A stretch of 33,700 nucleotides of DNA from Actinomycetota bacterium (GTDB lineage Bacteria > Actinomycetota > Thermoleophilia > UBA2241), in contig PKYG01000030.1 of NCBI GenBank assembly GCA_003132585.1, positions 1 through 33,700 of the forward strand, given 5' to 3'. Under the pieces are notes generated by a model that was given only the letters and a program-made list of their open reading frames with translations, was not told the origin of the DNA and ran no database searches. The translations under genes were made by a program, and so were the position numbers. Position 1 is the stretch's first letter. Every line of letters begins with the position of its first letter. This document shows, piece by piece, positions 31,041-33,700 of this stretch.

Positions 31041-32219
31041 ATGGTACAGTTACCCCTCATCCGACAAGACCCGTTCGAGTCGCTGCCGACCGACAGCGGA
31101 CACTACGTCGTCGCGCTACAGAACAAACCTGGCGAGCTGGAAGCTCTGCGTCAAGCATCCCTCGAAGTCTGGGAGCGAATGACGCCTCTCGTCCATTTTG
31201 TCGGGCAGAAGCATCGGGGCGAGCCGCTCAACTCATCAACGATCGCGTCGTGGGTCGCGAAGGCGGCCAGTGCAGTGGGGATCCACCCCTTCTACCTCGA
31301 CATCGTCCGTCTTGCGCCAGATTTCCCCGTCGTCACCTCGAAGGGCAGGGTCACCGTCCTTGAGTCCATCTACGCCGCAGCCCGAAAGCGACGGCTTCGC
31401 TTTGTCCCGGTCATCTGGGTGGGTGAAAGCAGTGAGACTCATTGCGCACTGGTGCGAGATGCGGCACTTGCGGACGGCCACGGTCTGGCGGTGCGGATTC
31501 GTATGCGCAAGCTCGTTCCTCCCGTGGGCACGACCTGGAGCGCCTATCTAGCCGAGCTGCTCAGTACGGTGTCCGGCGATGTGGGCAATGCTGATCTATT
31601 GGTTGATCTGGAACACCTCGATCCCGACGCCGAGCTTAACGTCGAGGACTTCGCGGCGTCCTTGAACGACATGCTCTCGGTTGGGAGATGGCGAGGGGTT
31701 GCGTTGTTGGGCACGTCAATGCCCGCAACGTTGAGCTGCATCAACGAAGGAACGGTCGGTTCGCTGCCCCGGCGCGAGTGGGACCTGTGGCAACAAATTG
31801 CTCAGAGCGGCGTCTCTCGCGTGCCGAGTTACGGCGACTACGCGGTTCAGCATCCACAGCCACCGCGCGATGACGGCGGACCCGGGATGCGGGCGAACAT
31901 CCGCTACACCTCCAGCAACACTACGCTCATCGCTCGCGGTCGCGGCTCAGTGATCCAGGAGGGAAAGGCTCAGTACAGACTGCTGTGCGAACAGCTCGTC
32001 GCTAGCGCGGAGTTCGCGGGCAGCACCTACAGTTGGGGCGACCGCTTAATCGACGAGTGCGCTCGCGGGGCTATGGAGCCCGGGGCACAGAACGTTTGGC
32101 GAGGCGCAGGTACATCACATCACTTCCAGTTCGTCACCGACCAGCTTCGGCTGCGACATGCTGCGTCGAAAATCGCCGTGTCCGGATTCTCGCCCGAGCT
32201 GGATCGCGATCAAGCATAG
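31041..32219 (+). CDS. Beta family protein (sce7725-like), probable defence protein of unknown mechanism
   Basis: ATG at 31041 follows GAAGG. The 392-residue protein matches the 'Beta protein' family pattern. N-terminally it has HYVVALQNKPGELEALRQAS and MTPLVHF. The TIM-barrel-like middle has HPFYLDIVRL, RFVPVIWVGE, NADLLVDLEHLDPDAE and GVALLGTSMP. The C-terminal part has VPSYGDYAVQHP, NIRYTSSNTTLIARG, STYSWGDRLIDECARG and NVWRGAGTSHHFQFVTDQLR. Such proteins are found in prophages and next to sce7726 genes, and no biochemical role is established. Here the two genes are convergent and overlap by 86 bp at the 3' ends. It shares a palindromic control region with HigBA. I infer a defence or toxin-type function. 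Confidence 0.75.
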   Translation: MVQLPLIRQDPFESLPTDSGHYVVALQNKPGELEALRQASLEVWERMTPLVHFVGQKHRGEPLNSSTIASWVAKAASAVGIHPFYLDIVRLAPDFPVVTSKGRVTVLESIYAAARKRRLRFVPVIWVGESSETHCALVRDAALADGHGLAVRIRMRKLVPPVGTTWSAYLAELLSTVSGDVGNADLLVDLEHLDPDAELNVEDFAASLNDMLSVGRWRGVALLGTSMPATLSCINEGTVGSLPRREWDLWQQIAQSGVSRVPSYGDYAVQHPQPPRDDGGPGMRANIRYTSSNTTLIARGRGSVIQEGKAQYRLLCEQLVASAEFAGSTYSWGDRLIDECARGAMEPGAQNVWRGAGTSHHFQFVTDQLRLRHAASKIAVSGFSPELDRDQA

Positions 32220-32772
32220 CCTGGCGCACGATGTTTCTCAGTTGTTCGGTGCTGACAGCGCCCAGGAGCTCCTCCCACAACGCACCTCGTGAACTGCGCT
32301 GATCGGCCTCCTGTCCCAAGCGACTCAACGCCGAGATCACTTCGTCTCTCCAGAGCAAGCGAACAATCGTCTCGATATCAATGGCAGGGTTGGGCTGGGG
32401 GCAACGTACGGCCACGAACGTGATGGTCTCACTGACGAAGATCGTACTGATCCCCCACCAAGAGGGTAGTACCTCTGTCGCGTGGTAGCAGTGCTTCTCG
32501 GCAATCACCACGGAACAGCAGTCGAAGACACGACCGTATGCCAAGGCTTGTCGCGGCAGCCGCCGAAGCGTATCCCGCTCCGTCTTGATCTCAAAGCCAT
32601 CCATCGACCGGCCGATCACAACCAGGTCGGCACGCTCGTTCGAGCGAGGCACCCAGAACTCATCGACGGCCAACTGTACATCCGACTCGGCCAGCACCTG
32701 GCGTCGGAGCGCGTCGCGGACGACTTCCTCGCTCGCCACCGTACACACAGCAGTCACTCGACCCCCAGACAC
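32134..32772 (-). CDS. sce7726-family protein with PD-(D/E)xK nuclease-like core
   Basis: The core reads RADLVVIGRSMDGFEIKTER then DTLRRLPRQALAYGRVFDC, VVIAEKHCY and LPSWWGI. This is the sce7726 pattern, and D...ExK (ADLVV ... EIK) is the geometry of a PD-(D/E)xK nuclease site with a following helix (DTLRRL..Q). The C-terminal part (IETIVRLLWRDEVISALSRL, STEQLRNIVRQAMLDRDPAR) is helical and may bind DNA or the partner. The start is uncertain: GTG 32772 has GAGGAG 3 nt away, TTG 32793 and GTG 32757 are alternatives. It is convergent to, and overlaps, the beta-family gene; in other genomes sce7725 and sce7726 genes are neighbours. Probably a DNA-targeting defence protein. Confidence 0.7.
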   Translation of the reverse strand: MSGGRVTAVCTVASEEVVRDALRRQVLAESDVQLAVDEFWVPRSNERADLVVIGRSMDGFEIKTERDTLRRLPRQALAYGRVFDCCSVVIAEKHCYHATEVLPSWWGISTIFVSETITFVAVRCPQPNPAIDIETIVRLLWRDEVISALSRLGQEADQRSSRGALWEELLGAVSTEQLRNIVRQAMLDRDPARARIRTRRFSTQHVAAEAGR

Positions 32773-32793
32773 AAGCTCCTCGGGCAATCCCAA

Positions 32794-33229
32794 TCGGCGA
32801 AGCCGACGGGGAATCGCAACGTACTTGGGAACACGTCTTCGACAGTAGTCAATGCAGCCCTTTCACGGTCAATCCATCGCCCGCGCTATGGCACTAGCTG
32901 GCGGCGCGTCACCGCCAATACCAAAGGGGTCCAAGCTGGGCGAGAAGCCCCGGTCGTACTGCAACTCCGATGTGGCCAATGTTATCAGGCGCTCCACACG
33001 GATCCGTCCACCGGCCCCAAACTCGAGCGCGGTTCCGCAACACAGCTCACGGCAGACGCGCGATCGTACATCACCACCAGTCCTGTGCTCTTCTCAGAAG
33101 AGGGCAATGAGCGGCGGGTTCTTGCCATGAGCCGACGAGACGCCGACACGGCAATGCGTTCTCGGCCCAGCGGGCGCTTCTTGGTGTCGCCGCCGGTCTC
33201 GCTGGGCTCCTTGTGCCCTGCCTCGAGGA
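32794..33229. other. Unassigned intergenic sequence upstream of the dnaG tail
   Basis: No gene could be supported. One plus-strand frame has mildly coding-like character around 33040-33160 (SYITTSPVLFSEEGNERRVL) but no start and no family. The region lies between the sce7726 gene and the dnaG-like fragment, where the defence block appears to have been joined to the chromosome. Confidence 0.35.
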
Positions 33230-33340
33230 GCGTAGACTGGATAGGCTTCACGAGGACTTCCGTCCGCCGCTGCGGTGTGGCTGCAAACCATGCGCCGCGA
33301 GATCCGCGAAGCCATCCGCCTCATCCCAGTAGAGGAGTAG
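33230..33340 (+). pseudogene. Possible frameshifted C-terminal remnant of dnaG (primase)
   Basis: One frame reads LEERRLDRLHEDF and, after a frame change near 33262-33275, another reads AAVWLQTMRREIREAIRLIP then VEE and TAG at 33338-33340. The charged helices resemble the tail of bacterial primases, and in most bacteria dnaG lies directly before rpoD, as here. No further dnaG sequence is found upstream, so if this is dnaG its body has been removed by the accessory DNA. It rests on short similarity and context only. Confidence 0.35.
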
Positions 33341-33360
33341 AAGAGAAGACCTTGCGCGAC

Positions 33361-33700
33361 ATGCCAGAAGAACGCCAGTCAAGCGAATCGCCGGAGCTGA
33401 GCATCGACGAGGTCAGGAAGCTGGTCGCCGATGGTCGCGAGCAGGGCTACCTGAACGCCGAGCACATCCACGACATGCTGCGCGACGTCGAGCTGACCCC
33501 CGACCAGATCGACAACCTCTTCCTCCTCTTCAACGACCTCGGCATCGACATCATCGAGGGCGACGAGCCGCTCTCCGGCGACGGCGCCGAGGCCAAGCCC
33601 GAGGAGGAGGCGATCCCCAAGCTCGACCTCTCGGTGAAGACGTCGACCACCGACCCGGTGCGCATGTATCTCAAGGAGATCGGCAAGGTGGCGCTGCTCA
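33361..33700 (+). CDS. rpoD: RNA polymerase primary sigma factor, N-terminal part (runs off the window)
   Basis: ATG at 33361 begins MPEERQSSESPELSIDEVRK; TTG at 33352 is an alternative start. Residues 14-60 are sigma region 1.1 (VRKLVADGREQGYLNAEHIH, TPDQIDNLFLLFNDLGIDII), then an acidic linker (EGDEPLSGDGAEAKPEEEAI), then the start of region 1.2 (TTDPVRMYLKEIGKVALL), the highly conserved part of housekeeping sigma-70 proteins. The frame is open to the last base. Region 2 onward lies outside the window. This is the essential sigma factor and marks the conserved chromosomal flank of the accessory region. Confidence 0.93.
   Translation, partial: MPEERQSSESPELSIDEVRKLVADGREQGYLNAEHIHDMLRDVELTPDQIDNLFLLFNDLGIDIIEGDEPLSGDGAEAKPEEEAIPKLDLSVKTSTTDPVRMYLKEIGKVALL

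Overview
This is a high-GC stretch of bacterial chromosome, most likely from an Actinomycetota member. The signs are strong G/C bias at third codon positions, many GTG starts, ATGA/TAGTG gene overlaps, and a main sigma factor (rpoD) running off the right edge behind what looks like a dnaG tail. A deep-branching lineage is possible, but the sequence alone does not prove it. The window mixes a few housekeeping-type genes with a large amount of mobile, decayed and defence DNA.

Region 1 (1-5.2 kb): a short deleted IS3-type element and a transposase tail, a SagB-type nitroreductase, a cluster of four short direct repeats, the 3' half of a tRNA-Arg(CCT) gene (a classic integration scar), and a CNNM/HlyC-CorC membrane protein. 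A secreted-protein gene follows, cut after its signal peptide by an IS3-family element. The IS3 ends are recognisable (3653-3678 and 4900-4925), but its orfB is frameshifted.

Region 2 (5.2-11.5 kb): carbohydrate genes. The first domain of phosphoglucosamine mutase (GlmM) is joined in frame to a hyaluronan/chitin-synthase-like GT2 glycosyltransferase. A coupled polysaccharide deacetylase/heparinase-like gene with a broken 3' end follows, then an intact bifunctional sucrose-phosphate synthase/phosphatase.

Region 3 (11.6-19.3 kb): an accessory island bounded by IS3-type end fragments. It holds tiny genes with good Shine-Dalgarno sites and a five-repeat, four-spacer CRISPR-like array with exact 29/32 spacing and no cas genes in view. 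It also holds two tandem paralogous unknown genes followed by an excisionase-like HTH gene, a lipoprotein, two zinc-ribbon proteins, a frameshifted HTH/coiled-coil gene, coiled-coil proteins, and short repeats.

Region 4 (19.3-33.3 kb): a ComEC-like metallo-beta-lactamase lipoprotein, then a defence block. The block contains AbiEi/AbiEii (antitoxin first, with a long palindrome over its promoter) and a single-chain type ISP restriction-modification enzyme. After an intervening modABC molybdate importer come a HigB/HigA-ImmA toxin-antitoxin pair and a 'beta family' (sce7725-like) gene. The last member is a convergent, overlapping sce7726-like gene with a PD-(D/E)xK-like core. The block ends next to a decayed dnaG tail and rpoD.

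The genes most worth following up are the beta/sce7726 pair that shares a control region with HigBA, the orphan CRISPR-like array with its flanking micro-genes, the GlmM'-GT2 fusion, and the AbiE operator. All family calls come from reading translated motifs; no database search was run.
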